A stretch of DNA of 64,000 nucleotides from Diplonema papillatum (GCA_030068145.1 JAPJBO010000076.1:388259-452258); one strand, 5' to 3'. Shown: positions 32,350-43,250, counted from the first letter of the stretch. Numbers and translations are program-made. The notes: a model not told the origin generated them from the sequence alone.

Positions 32350-32910
32350 GGCGAGACTGGAGGCAGCAGTTAAAGTTCGGGGAACAGTAAAGTTCGGGCA
32401 ATGCTGGTGAAGCTAAGTTCGAGTGATGCTTAGTTCGGGCGTTGCTAAGCGCTCAGGCTAGCTCCGCCCGAACTTTTGCTTCGCCGGGGGGCGGCGGGGG
32501 GGGCGCCCACCCGGGTACCAGCGCCAAACTTTTCCCGCACTCGGTGGGTCGGGGGGGTCCGGGGGGGGTGTCCCCCCCCGGGTACGAGCACCGACCTTGG
32601 CTTCACCCGGACTTTACACCCTGGCCGAACTTCGCTTCGTGCCCGAACTGTTTTTTAGTACCAGCACATAAGTTCTGGTAAAGCTCAGTTCGGACGATAA
32701 TGAGTTCGAGTGATCCTAAGTTCGGGCGGAGCTAAGTTCTGGTGAAGCAAAGTTCGGGCGCAGCTGAGTTCGGGCGAAGCAACGCTCGGGCGAAGTTAAG
32801 TTCTGGCGAAGCAAAGTTCGGGCGATGCTAAATTCTGGTACGGGCGCAGCTGAGTTCGGACAAAGCAAAGTTCTCTCGAAGCTGAGTTCTGGTGAAGCAA
32901 AGTTCGGTTC
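32350..32910 (-). repeat. Subterminal array, inverted TTCGCCCGAACTT family
   Basis: Units such as AGTTCGGGCGAAGCAAAG and AGTTCTGGTGAAGC, the complement of 15225-15780. A GC-rich non-array insert with poly-G/C sits at 32480-32600. Confidence 0.75.
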
Positions 32911-33068
32911 TCGTAGCAAGTTTGGCCTGTGATGGCAAGCTCGGCCGCCCGACTCCGCTTCCCGGGGTGACCCAAATACCGCGAGATACTGAGAAACTCC
33001 GCCAAAAACGCACATTTGACCCCGAAACGCAACAAACCTCGAAAACAATCTTCGACCGGGAAAATGTC

Positions 33069-33134
33069 ATGGGCGGGGTTCGAACCCGGATTCACCGGCC
33101 TGAAGGCCGGCGCCCGGTCACTCTGCCACCCGCA
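33069..33134 (-). repeat. tRNA-derived (SINE-like) module, better copy
   Basis: The minus strand has A-box-like TGGCAGAGTGACCGG, an anticodon-arm-like CCGGCCTTCAGGCCGG and B box GGTTCGAACCC, followed by CCCGCCCATGACA. It has the appearance of a tRNA with an over-extended anticodon stem. Same module as 14993-15050, in the opposite orientation. Confidence 0.6.
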
Positions 33135-33329
33135 TACCTTCTGCGAGGAAAAAAAAAAGCTTGCCCGGCTCTTTCCAAAAACAATACACTTTTTTCATGA
33201 AGAAAAGCCGGGTTGGCTCGAATAGAGGCTATTCACATTGCATGTTCATAGGACCTCCAGTCTCGAAAAAACTTTCAGAAAAAAAAAACTTTTGCCACAA
33301 GACTTTCTGCTACTGGATGTCACACCGTA

Positions 33330-33880
33330 TGTACCGGCTACACACCGCTTCATACCGTATGTACCGGCTACACACCGCTTCACACCGTATGCCGGCTACA
33401 CACCGCTTCATACCGTATGTACCGGCTACACACCGCTTCACACCGTATGCCGGCTACACACCGCTTCATACCGTATGTACCGGCTACACACCGCTTCATA
33501 CCGTATGTACCGGCTACACACCGCTTCACACCGTATGCCGGCTACACACCGCTTCATACCGTATGTACCGGCTACACACCGCTTCACACCGTATGCCGGC
33601 TACACACCGCTTCATACCGTATGTACCGGCTACACACCGCTTCACACCGTATGTACCGGCTACACACCGCTTCACACCGTATGTACCGGCTCTACCTACC
33701 GCTTCACACCGTATGTACCGGCTCTACCTACCGCTTCACACCGTATGTACCGGCTCTACCTACCGCTTCACACCGTATGTACCGGCTCTACCTACCGCTT
33801 CACACCGTATGTACCGGCTCTACCTACCGCTTCACACCGTATGTACCGGCTCTACCTACCGCTTCACACCGTATGTACCG
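33330..33880 (+). repeat. 27-33-bp satellite inside the 2.6-kb element
   Basis: Units of ACCGTATGTACCGGCTACAC and CACCGCTTC in three length classes: with GTATGCCGG, with GTATGTACCGG, and later with CTCTACCTACC. Progression from one class to the next along the array suggests stepwise expansion. All three plus frames are open, giving long Tyr/Thr/His/Arg-rich ORFs that are not credible genes. Confidence 0.9.
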
Positions 33881-34800
33881 GCTATACTACTGGCCGGTCC
33901 GCTGTTGGCACTTTTGTGCCCGTTGTTGGTGGAATTCCTGGACGATGAGCTCAAAGATGAATGTGGTGAGCTTGATGTGTCCGAGGGGTTGCGGTGGCAG
34001 TCTAGAGTTCAACAGTTCCATAGTCGAAGGCTGCAGAGGATAGACGATGCCACAGGAGAAAAAACACTCGGGTTTAAACTCGAGATCGCGGTTCGCCGGG
34101 TACGCCGCGAACGATAAAGCAGTGAACCAGAGGACTGTCGATTGTGCGGGTGTCCGTCAATCTTGTATCTCTCTTCTGACATGCCCCATTGCGATGTCAC
34201 GGTCCGAGTGCCGTTTTCTTCGCAAATATACCTCGGCACAAGCATTGCCGCCGGTCAAGTGCAAAGCACTATGTCGCAAGCACCGCGAACGCATCGCTTG
34301 CCCTGCGTCCTTTTAATGCCTCCTCAGTCGAGTCTCAGATACGTCCCTACTAGTAGCTGCTCCAGGCGTCGGAAGGCATAGACGCGTGCACTGCCCGCGG
34401 ACTGGTTCTGTGTGATAATCGCACCACAGCGGCAAAAAAACCCCCCGACATGCCTTGCCGGTAAAACCGCGCACGGTTTCGAGGCTGAGGCTGTGCTTGT
34501 ATCCCGCGTGCTTCGACTGCGTCCAGCAGGAGCTGGCTAAAGCTACGCAAATCTTGCTGTTTAGATTGGCACCAACGTCAAAGTATCACGATATTGCTTG
34601 CCCAGCGCACCAACCCAGCACCGGGCATAGTCGGCTTCAAAGTCAATACACACTGAGGTAAACAACGTCTACGCGATTTGCATCGCCGTGAAGTATCGGT
34701 GTGATGAACAGGTTTTCGACTTTTCCCGAGCCGGACACGCTCGTGACTACGCCTGCAGTCGCTCTCACGACCGGTTCCATTGCACAGATCCCAAAAGTTT
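33881..34800 (+). other. Interior of the 2.6-kb element, no gene recognised
   Basis: The frame continuing from the satellite reads LLALLCPLLVEFLDDELKDE before ending at 34117, which could be a captured gene scrap. The rest shows no recognisable domain or long ORF. Confidence 0.3.
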
Positions 34801-35126
34801 TTTTTTTGCAAAAGTTTTTTTTTTCCGGGGGGTTCCAAAAATTTACGCGCGCGCGGACATGGGCCAAAAAAAAAAAACCGCCTACCCTAAGCTAAATAAA
34901 AAGTTTCTTGGTGGCTATAAGCTAATTATCCCTTCTTTCTTACTCCCTTAGTGCCGTCCGAATGAAGTGCGTGTCTATCAAAGCTGGTCTCTAACCAGCC
35001 CCATGCCAGACTTCCCTCTCAGAACGGCAATTTCTTTTCTTTCTAGCACACCTCGATTCGTAGTAGTTGCCGGCTGATCACCCGCAGACATGAGAGCAAA
35101 CCCTGCCTCAAATCCTTTGGCCCCGA

Positions 35127-35173
35127 GGTCTCCCGCAGTCATCCCGTTCAGCAGCTCGGTGCCATCTTGAGGC
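35127..35173 (-). pseudogene. 47-bp fragment of the ubiquitin-like gene
   Basis: Matches 46 of 47 bases of the ubiquitin-like gene near 18737-18783, coding GTELLNGMTAGD(V/L)GAK. Sequence on both sides is unrelated to the gene. The surrounding 83-residue minus-strand frame (35229-34978) is open and an acceptor-like TTTTCTTTCTAG occurs on the plus strand at 35034-35045, so this may be a pasted exon fragment or a template-switch insertion. It lies just outside the composite MULE. Confidence 0.75.
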
Positions 35174-35249
35174 ACGCAGAAACCTTCTTCTTCATCGGAG
35201 CGGAAACTGGCACTAAACTCGAAACTCAATGTATGTACCTACCCCCCCC

Positions 35250-35308
35250 CCCGTGTCAGTGTCGCCTACCAAAAGGCGCCTTTTCCTAAAAGGCGACACT
35301 GACACGGG
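35250..35308. repeat. Hairpin with 18-bp perfect stem
   Basis: CCCGTGTCAGTGTCGCCT (35250-35267) pairs with 35291-35308. The loop contains a second palindrome, AAAAGGCGCCTTTT. Related GGCGACACTGACA sequence recurs at 35407-35420, and GGCGACACGGGGGGG at 35437-35451, so 35237-35456 may be a ~220-bp inverted-repeat element with C/G-run ends. Confidence 0.7.
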
Positions 35309-35689
35309 AAGCCGTTGGTAAGGATGAGACATTCTTCATGCAAATAAAGGGAACCCTATTGAGTGCCGTCTTCCCCTGTTTGTGTGGCCTCGCGTTTTCA
35401 GGCAAAAAAGGCGACACTGACAAGGGCTAAACGGAGGCGACACGGGGGGGGTAAGTATCGCATTTTCCTTGTATTTTGCCTAAGAAATTCGGGAGTGGCA
35501 CGCCCGCACCTTTTCACTCCCGCATTCACTCCCCCAACCGCCGCCGTGTAAACAATGCGGCGGCGTCCCTGCCTATGGCGTTTCGAGTTAAAGTGCCTGG
35601 GGGGCATAGGAAATACAAGGAAAGGGAAGGGGTACGCGGAAATACGTTGATTGGGCACGTTTTCGGGATGGGAGTGAGCTACCCGCCAT

Positions 35690-36330
35690 CGGTCGTGCTG
35701 AAGGTCAAGCCCGCGCGCGTGCTCGATGTGAACGGTGGCAATGGTGTCCCATGCACGCAATTTATTGATCGGGATGGAGCGCTAACGGAAAAAGCACAAG
35801 TGCTGCCGTCGACATTGAGGAAAAGCTGCGATCGCCCTGTGTTACCGTCGGCATCGGTCGTGCTGAACGCCAAACGCGCGGTGGCAATGGTGTCTCGTGC
35901 ACGCAATTTATTGATCGGAATGAAAGCGCTTACGGCAAAAAAGCACAAGTGCTGCCGTCAACATTGAGGGAAACCTGCGATCGCCCTGTGTTACCGTCGG
36001 CATCGGTCGTGCTGAAGGCCAAACCCGCGGCGGCAATGGTGTCTCGTGCACGCAATTTATTGATCGGAATGAAAGCGCTTACGGCAAAAAAGCACAAGTG
36101 CTGCCGTCAACATTGAGGGTAAGCTGCGACCGCCCTGTGTTACCGTCGGCATCGGTCGTGCTGAAGGCAAAACCCACGCGCGTGCTCGATGTGAACGGTG
36201 GCAATGATGTGCCCATGCACACAATTTATTGATCGGGACAAAAGCGCTTACGGCAAAAGGCCAAGTGCTGCCGTCGACGTTGAGGGAAACCTGCGATCGC
36301 CCTGTGTTACCGTCGGCATCGGTCGTGCTG
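35690..36330. repeat. ~130-180-bp tandem repeat, about four units
   Basis: Units contain CACGCAATTTATTGATCGG, GCGCT(T/A)ACGG, AAGTGCTGCCGTC, CGATCGCCCTGTGTTACCG and CATCGGTCGTGCTGA. Units differ in whether a GTGCTCGATGTGAACGGTGG segment is present. Frames on both strands are partly open; no protein is credible. Confidence 0.8.
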
Positions 36331-36596
36331 GGATCTGCGTGCGAGGTCGGCGCCGTGCTTCCGCCCGCCGGTCCATGTGTGGACTCGAAAAGACCCGGTT
36401 GGAGAAACGGGATCTGGATGTGAATTTTGAAACGTTGCTGTTCGCCGAAGCTAGTCGTGGCCCGATACATCCTGTTTGTGACCCGTGGCTTGGTGTGCAC
36501 GATACCGTCTGCAATCAATGACCAACCTCGGTCGGTGCTTTGAGAGGTGTCGTAGAGGGGGCGGAAAATTGACACGAAGAGGTGTCGACCTAGACT

Positions 36597-36760
36597 AAAG
36601 GGGGGGGTCGAATAATAACACCTGTGTTATTTTTCGATTTGTCGAATAATAAAAAAAGGTTCCGGGTAGCCGAACAGTAGCAGGATCAAATAGTGGTAGT
36701 GTTTTTAGACAACCGGACGTGTGTCAAATAACTGTTATTATTCGACCCCCCCCCCCTTTA
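36597..36760. mobile_element. 164-bp MITE-like element
   Basis: Ends TAAAGGGGGGG and CCCCCCCTTTA flank the inverted TCGAATAATAAC / GTTATTATTCGA. An internal copy, GTCGAATAATAA, lies at 36638-36650. No coding capacity. The target duplication is unclear because the ends are themselves complementary. It is one of several small elements here with G-run termini. Confidence 0.65.
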
Positions 36761-37228
36761 CTTGAGGACCGTCCCGCAATAACCAACCAGCATCGGTCGT
36801 TTTTGAGAGGGAGTGTGGCGCTGTCTGCCCAAGAGGGGGCGTAAGGTTTTGGATGCCATCCATTGCCTTGCCAACGTACAATGAGCCGGTCCGTCCCTAT
36901 CTCTGCCGCTGTTTATCACAGTGAATCACGGTCCACCATGGGCTATCGGGTCCATCCCTAGTCCCTAGAGCTGCATCGAATTGCCAGGTGCTGTATTATT
37001 CGGTCTATCACGGTCTATCAAGAGGGGATGGACCGGCTCATCAAGGTACGTGTCGAGGCTATTCTCTTCGGTGGTAGAAAGGTGTTGCAGCAGACTTCTT
37101 GAGGGGGTGGTGGGCTCTACCGCCTGCGATGGCCATGTACCTGGAATGGCTGCTTTTTTCCGCACGACACCATCTGTGCAGTGCATAGCAGCAGCGGTAC
37201 ATGCAGCGGTGCATCCTCAGTAGGTGGT

Positions 37229-37264
<36 letters not shown>

Positions 37265-37441
37265 CGGTGCAGCAGTAGCTCTACATGGTAGTGGGTGTAC
37301 GTAGCAGCAACACCGTATGTGTAGGCATGCACACACACCACCACACAGCAGCACAGCAGCAGCACTGTATCCTCTACACGCTGTAGTGCATCAGCATCAA
37401 GCCGCGCATCCTGCTGTGCCCCAGGCGGAAGTGAGCGCCTT
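36761..37441. other. Intergenic, includes a (GCA)n tract
   Basis: Downstream flank of the C2-START gene. It holds short CTATC phrases near 36940-37025 and a (GCA/CAG)n run at 37217-37263 next to ACACACCACC repeats. No gene recognised. Confidence 0.5.
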
Positions 37442-37820
37442 TTAGATGCTTTCACGCGGAGGGATCAGAAGCTGTTGCACTTTCTTCCATTTCGAGACTT
37501 GCTCTCCGTTGATGGCTTCGACGGTCTTCACCGGCAGACTGCCGCGAGGGTCCATGCCGAGTATCAACGTCACCTGAGTGTGGTAGGAGAAGCGGTGTTA
37601 TTCAAACGTCTTATTGTAGTGATACACGCTGTAGCTGTAGGGACGGTAGAGACATACACCCTGCAGGGACATACTGTAGGGACACACACTGCAGTTGCAC
37701 ATCCCAGTAGACTCTGTAGCTACACACTGTACTCACACTCTGTGAGGACACTGTAGTGACAGACACTGTAGGTAGTAAAACGCACGCTCTAGTTGCTTAC
37801 GCACTGAAGTTACACACTGT

Positions 37821-37860
<40 letters not shown>

Positions 37861-40800
37861 TACGTTCAAAGAAAAGAGGAGCGAACGCGCACCTTGAGCT
37901 CTGTTGGCGACAACGGCTCAGCGATCCACCCGTAGATGTGCACATGCCCGCGGACGTACCCGTGCTTGGGCGGCATCTTCGGATGCTCCACGGAGCACGC
38001 CGCGACGGCGTACACCGCGTGCTGCGAGTAGTCGTTCCGGGTCGTGACGGGCGCGTCGGCGAACGAGCGCAGACCGTACCGCGCCGCCTCCGCCGGCGTG
38101 AGCAGGCCGGAGGTCACTTGGGTCACGACGTCGCGGGGGGTGACCAGCATCACGGGTGTCTTGTACGCCGTGTGGATGATTTTGGGCGCGGTGCCGTCAT
38201 TTGCTTGCTCGGGGGCCGGCTCCGACGACCGTGATGGCATGCAGCAACTTGTGTGACACTGTAATGACACACACTGTAGGGAACCCGCAGTAATACAGAC
38301 ACTAGTTGTACACTGAAGTTACACACTGTAGGGAAACACTGTAGCTCGACATCCTATTTGACTCTGTAGCTACACACTGTATTCACACACTGAGCGGACA
38401 CTGTAGTGACACACACTGTAGGTAGTAATACGCACTCTAGTTGCATACACTGAAGTTCAAAGAAGAAGAGAAAACGCGCACCTTGAGCTCTGTTGGCGAC
38501 AACGGCTCAGCGATCCACCCGTAGATGTGCACATGCCCGCGGACGTACCCGTGCTTGGGCGGCATCTTCGGGTGCTCCACGGAGCACGCCGCGACGGCGT
38601 ACACCGCGTGCTGCGAGTAGTCGTTCCGGGTCGTGACGGGCGCGTCGGCGAACGAGCGCAGACCGTACCGCGCCGCCTCCGCCGGCGTGAGCAGGCCGGA
38701 GGTCACTTGGGTCACGACGTCGCGGGGGGTGACCAGCATCACGGGTGTCTTGTACGCCGTGTGGATGATTTTGGGCGCGGAGCCGTCGTTCGCTGGTTCG
38801 GGGGCCGGCTCGTCGATGATGGTGATGGCGTGCAGCAGCTTGTCGTACTTCTTCGCGGTTTCCGCGTCTTCGATCACGGCGGCGAACGCTGGCAGGGTGC
38901 TTCGCATCGTGCCGGCAAACCGCACCACCGTGACGGGGCTCCACGGGAACTTGCACTTGTCCTGGCGGATGGGACCGAAGGGCCCGGAGACCTCGCGAAC
39001 GAAGGCCCACCCATCCGACTTGTTCGCGGCCAGCAGCTTGAGTGCGACCGGCGGCAGCACCGGCAGCCCGGCTGCGTCGGCGAGGGCTGATTCCGGCTCG
39101 GGCGGGTGGTCTTCGACGAGCGGCGGGGCCGGTTTTGCGAACAGGGACGTGGCGCGGCCGAGGACGCTTTCGATGGACAGCGCCCGGTACGCGTTGGGGT
39201 AGTTGTACATCATGGGGTAGTAGGCGAACATGTACCAGAACGTGGCGAGGACGATGTACCGGAACGGCGGCCACAGGCCGAGGGCGGAGAGGAGGGTCCA
39301 CACTGCGAGGGAGTTGGCGAGCGTCCGCGCAGTGTCCTGCCGCTCCCACGTCAGCACCTCGACGACCCAGTCGCACATGTCGCTGATCCACGAGCAGGTG
39401 TTCTGCGTGTACTGCAGCTGCACCGTCAGATTCTCGAAGCTCCGCATCCACGCAAACGGATCCGGATGGTCCTTCACCTGCGGGGAAGGAAACCCATTTG
39501 GCTGCAAAGCAAGACAGAACACTGTATCACAGACATTGCTGGAAGCATCAAGGTTTTCGAGTTAAGGTTTTCTTCGACGATTTTGCACTAATAAGCGGCA
39601 TGAAAATTAAAACGAAAAACGAAAACCGAAAAAGGGACATTTTCGATGGACAGCGCCCGGTACGCGTTGGGGTGGTTGTACATCATGGGGTAGTAGGCGA
39701 ACATGTACCAGAACGTGGCGAGGACGATGTACCGGAACGGCGGCCACAGGCCGAGGGCGGAGAGGAGGGTCCACACTGCGAGGGAGTTGGCGAGCGTCCG
39801 CGCAGTGTCCTGCCGCTCCCACGTCAGCACCTCGACGACCCAGTCGCACATGTCGCTGATCCACGAGCAGGTGTTCTGCGTGTACTGCAGCTGCACCGTC
39901 AGATTCTCGAAGCTCCGCATCCACGCAAACGGATCCGGATGGTCCTTCACCTGCGGGGAAGGAAACCCATTGGCTGCAAAGCTGAACACTGTATCACAGA
40001 CATTGCTGGAAGCATCAAGGTTTTCGAGTTAAGGTTTTCTTCGACGATTTTGCACTAATAAGCGGCATGAAAATTAAAACGAAAAACGAAAACCGAAAAA
40101 GGGACATTTTCGATGGACAGCGCCCGGTACGCGTTGGGGTGGTTGTACATCATGGGGTAGTCGACGAACATTTACCAGAACGTGGCGAGGACGATGTATC
40201 GGAACGACGGCCATCGTGTAGGTCTCAGGGACAACATTGGACTCGCTCTCAGTGCAAGATCCATTTTATCGGGCATGAAAATAAGAGCTCGTCCCTCGCA
40301 CAACCGCGGCTGATACAAAACTAATGATGACGATGATGATGGGAAGAGAGGGTTGTTTTCGTTGAACGCAGTGCTTAATCGTTTTTACGTAAAGCTGGAT
40401 TCAGGACGCAAGTGAAAACGCCACGGTTTGCGGCGACGAGCTTCTCATTTCCTCCAACATTCCATGTTTGGTAAAAATTCATCAAAAATAATAAAGTCCT
40501 CACTCCTATGCTTGTGTCTGTCACTCTTGTCCACCGCTCCTGCTCTGCTTGCCGCGCGCCGTATGGTTGGAGTAAAAGGTGAAGACAGAAAGCTGCTAGT
40601 CTTGCTGCTGACCACATGAAGTGGTGCAGCATGGTGAAGCAAGCTACTTTGTTCCTCTGGACGGATTGGAGCGGCAAACCTGTCGTTCGGATTATGAGTA
40701 GTCTTCAAAGAAACAAGTTTCGTTTCCTGCAAAAAAAAAAACGTCGAGTTCGGCTTCTTCCTTAAAAAGAAAAAACTGCCAGTCGAAATTTTGGTACACA

Positions 40801-42129
40801 CGTTGAGTTCGGCTTCTTCCTTCGGTTCTCCGAAAGGCCCGTACCGCATGCGGTAGAATCCCCACTTGAGGTGCAGCATGAGCAGGCAGCCGAAGAAGCA
40901 CTCGGAGAGCATGTCGTGCATGCACGCGGCGGTGACGACGCAGAGGACCAGCAGCGACTCGGGAACCGACACCCACATGAACTTGTCGTTGAGCCAGAAC
41001 CACGGAGTGCACACTAGGTAGCACCAGTTGGAAAACCGCGTGATCGCGGCCGTCAGCTTCGAAGCGTCGAACTCCACGGCCGCGGGCACGTTCTCGGCTG
41101 GCGCCGCGTCGTCGGGCGAGAGCAGCGGGCCCAGCGTGCTGAACGTCCAGAACCACTTCACGTATACTTCACCGAAATGCTTCGCATCCCACCGGTCGTC
41201 GACAACCGGAGAGACCGCCGCTTTGAAGGCGTCGGAGTGGGCGGGACTCCCCAAAGAAGACGCCGCTGCGGCAGCAGTAGCCACCGTCCCCGAAGAACTG
41301 GCTGAGGTTGCGCTGAGCGTCGCCCCGTTGCCAGCGCTCTCGTGCGTCGTGCCGAGGCTCGCGACCGTCGCGTCCAGGTGGGTCCCTGAGAACGGGTTCG
41401 CCTGCTTGTGCGCGGCGGCTGCGCCCTTTCTGCTCTTCTTCCACAGGGCTTCGTCCCGAGCGTTTCCCTCGCGGGGCCGCAGCGCGAACCACGCCTCCCC
41501 CGCACTCCCCCGTGCCGTGCCGATGCCCACTTCGATCTCGAACATCCCCATGAACGTGTCTTGGCCCACTCCAATCAGCCGGCTGACGTCCCACACCTCG
41601 CACCGCAAAACCCCTTTCGACTTCGTCGTCTTCACGCAGAACGTCTCGTTCCACACCGGGTTCAGCGTCTGGATACGGGCCGACGTCACCACTTTTTTGC
41701 CTGGAGGAAGAGTGAAGATGGTTGCCGTGTGCAGCACCAATGGTTGAAGTAACAAAAGGAAAAAGAGTGCGAGGAAGTATTCCTGCGTGCTGAGGGCAGC
41801 AAGTCGCGTTACGCGAAGTACCCAACTGGAATGGGGGGACTGCAAGAACGTGCTTGGAATGGATATGTGCTCAACACCGCACTGGTTACGTCTGCACCGT
41901 GTTTCGGTCCTTTAAGCCACGGACACTAACACGGGGGGTGGTAGGTACCAACAATGCATTGTTAACACAAAAAAGGAGGCACCATACCTTCAGGTGTCGT
42001 CATCGGGGCGCTGGCCCCGTCCATGGTAACGCGGACGAAAGGATCGCTCCGCGCGACGCCTACTTTAGTCGAGTCGACGTTGATGAGGTCCCGGGCCTTC
42101 ACCACCGTCAGCTTCAGCCATCCCGACAT
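37442..42129 (-). CDS. C2 - membrane segments - START protein (four exons)
   Basis: Exons: 42129-41988, 41700-40802, 39477-38482 and 37573-37442; all junctions are GT-AG and in frame, giving 722 residues. Residues 1-130 are a C2 domain: LKLTVVKARDLINVDSTKVG, SDPFVRV in exon 1, then TLNPVWNETF and LRCEVWDV in exon 2. A Ser/Ala linker follows. Hydrophobic stretches come next: FSNWCYLVCTPWFWL, ESLLVLCVVTAACMHD and CFFGCLLMLHL in exon 2, LANSLAVWTLLSALGLW and FRYIVLATFWYMFAYY in exon 3. Residues ~495-715 are a START lipid-transfer domain (TPRDVV, VEHPKMPPKHGYVRGHVHIY) that closes only with exon 4 (VTLILGMDPRGSLPV...WKKVQQ). C2 would bind lipid or Ca2+ at membranes and START would carry a lipid, so a membrane-contact lipid-transfer role is plausible. 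Introns hold partial exon copies. Confidence 0.75.
37640..38250 (-). pseudogene. Partial duplicate of the START exon 3' end in the last intron
   Basis: 37893-38230 repeats the last ~330 bp of exon 3 (38482-38840), including the donor CTCAAG|GTGCGC, and the CACTGTAG-rich intron sequence around it is duplicated too. Changes include APEQANDGTAPK versus APEPANDGSAPK. It has no proper acceptor in front, so it should be spliced out as intron. Confidence 0.8.
39641..40210 (-). pseudogene. Partial tandem duplicates of exon 3 5' end
   Basis: A ~470-bp unit starting in exon 3 (39169) and running past its acceptor is repeated at 39641-40106, and a third, shorter piece lies at 40107-40210. Each unit carries the acceptor CCCCGCAG|GTGAAGG or its remains and the spacer ACGAAAAACGAAAACCG. 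The copies end at YRALSIE and lack START sequence, so they are decoy acceptors or relics. Confidence 0.8.
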
Positions 42130-42390
42130 GGGCAAACGGGCTCCGGTGAGGCCGATCCAAGGTCGTCACACAAGCGGCGCCTGCAGAGCCCTGCAAGCTC
42201 TCCTGCCGGCTTGGCGCAACAAGGTGCGGCAACGTTACGAACGTCGCGAATGCGACCCGTGCAGGCGAATTCGCTTCCGCCTGGGTATATCCTCTCCCTA
42301 CCCCGCTGCCGTTGAGCGAAGCAAGGATCCCTCCGCCCTATATCCTGCCCTTTTTTTTAGCGTTTATAGTGGTTTAGAACAACTCATTTT

Positions 42391-43250
42391 TGGCGCGAAA
42401 ACAGATGCTTGGCGGTGAACAGAGCAGTAGTGTAGATGGCGCCTGCTTGTTACTGACGATGGGCAATGCGGCCTCGCTACTTGACAAGACAGATGGGCAA
42501 TTTCGAGATTGTCCTTGCACATCCCTGCTTCGAACAACACATTTTGCGCGAAAACAGATGCTTGGCAGTGAACAGAGCAGTAGTGTAGATGGCTCGCCCA
42601 CTGCCTACGGTTACTGTGGTGCGCCTGCTTGTTAACTTGACAAGACAGATGGGCAATTTCGAGATTGTCCTTGTACATCCCACTCGGATGGTGCTTCGAA
42701 CAACACATTTTGTGCGAAAACAGATGCTTGGCGGTGAACAGAGCAGTAGTGTAGAAGGCTCGCCCACTGCCTACGGTTACTGTGGTGCGCCTGCTTGTTA
42801 CTGACGATGGGCAATGCGGCCTCGCTACTTGACAAGACAGATGGGCAATTTCGAGATTGTCCTTGCGCATCCCACTCGGATGGTGCTTTGAACAACACAT
42901 TTTGCGCGAAAACAGATGCTTGGCAGTGAACACAGCAGTAGTGTAGATGGCTCGCCTGCTTGTTACTGACGATGGGCAATGCGGCCTCGCTACTTGACAA
43001 GACAGATGGGCAATTTCGAGATTGTCCTTGCGCATCCCACTCGGATGGTGCTTTGAACAACACATTTTGCGCGAAAACAGATGCTTGGCAGTGAACACAG
43101 CAGTAGTGTAGATGGCTCGCCCACTGCCTACGGTTACTGTGGTGCGCCTGCTTGTTACTGACGATGGGCAATGCGGCCTCGCTACTTGACAAGACAGATG
43201 GGCATTTTCGAGATTGCTCTCGCACATCACTCGGATGTGCTTCGAACAAC
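42391..43250. repeat. 150-190-bp tandem repeat, about five units
   Basis: GCGAAAACAGATGCTTGGC recurs near 42396, 42549, 42715, 42907 and 43074, with CAGTAGTGTAGA, GCCCACTGCCTACGG, GACGATGGGCAATGCGGCC and CAATTTCGAGATTGTCC. Units vary by loss of sub-blocks. It lies just upstream of the C2-START gene start; long minus-strand Cys/Ser-rich ORFs are repeat artefacts. Confidence 0.85.

Larger units (their letters stand above)
32245..34887. mobile_element. 2.6-kb element with TAA target duplication (PIF/Harbinger-like)
   Basis: Inverted ends: GGGTAGGCGG, a T-run, GGCC(C)ATGTCCG, then GCGCGCG and TAAATTT. TAA flanks both ends (32242-32244 and 34888-34890) within the MULE repeat GGCTATAAGCTAAATAAA, so the insertion site is clear. 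The contents are a subterminal array (32350-32910), a tRNA-like module (33069-33134), a 27-33-bp satellite (33330-33880) and ~1 kb without a recognised gene. No transposase is present, so the element is non-autonomous. Confidence 0.8.
19200..34932 (+). mobile_element. Composite MULE: full-length copy plus head-to-tail deletion derivative
   Basis: The block starts GGGCTTTTTATCTA (repeated at 19214) and ends AAGCTAATTATCCC. Both ends contain TTTTTATTTAGCTTATAGCC repeats in opposite orientation, the expected long terminal inverted repeats of a Mutator-like element. The nonamer TTCTTTCTT flanks it on both sides (19191-19199 and 34933-34941), fitting the usual 9-bp MULE duplication, although this sequence is low-complexity. 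Inside, copy 1 runs 19200-30501 with the transposase gene and copy 2 runs 30502-34932 without it; no duplication separates them. Two other elements and a LINE are nested within. Confidence 0.7.
30502..34932 (+). mobile_element. MULE deletion derivative (transposase lost)
   Basis: 30502-30605 appears identical to 19219-19322 and continues as 26031-26488, then jumps at 31143 to sequence equivalent to 29585 onwards. The missing 3.1 kb contains the whole coding region. The junction lies in short C/G-rich sequence (GGGC next to CCACCCGG). A ~180-bp unrelated segment (31712-31890, with GGTTCGAATCC boxes) and the 2.6-kb element at 32245 are later insertions. It is a non-autonomous copy next to its probable parent. 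Confidence 0.85.

Noticed and set aside
33161..34117. ORFs of 208-318 residues rich in Tyr, Thr, His, Pro and Arg
   Set aside because: All three plus frames are open because the satellite unit lacks stops. Composition follows the repeat and no frame is preferred.
38507..39451. 314-residue Arg-rich minus-strand ORF and plus-strand ORFs at 38527-39591
   Set aside because: Shadow frames of the GC-rich START exon, whose own frame contains recognisable transmembrane and START motifs.
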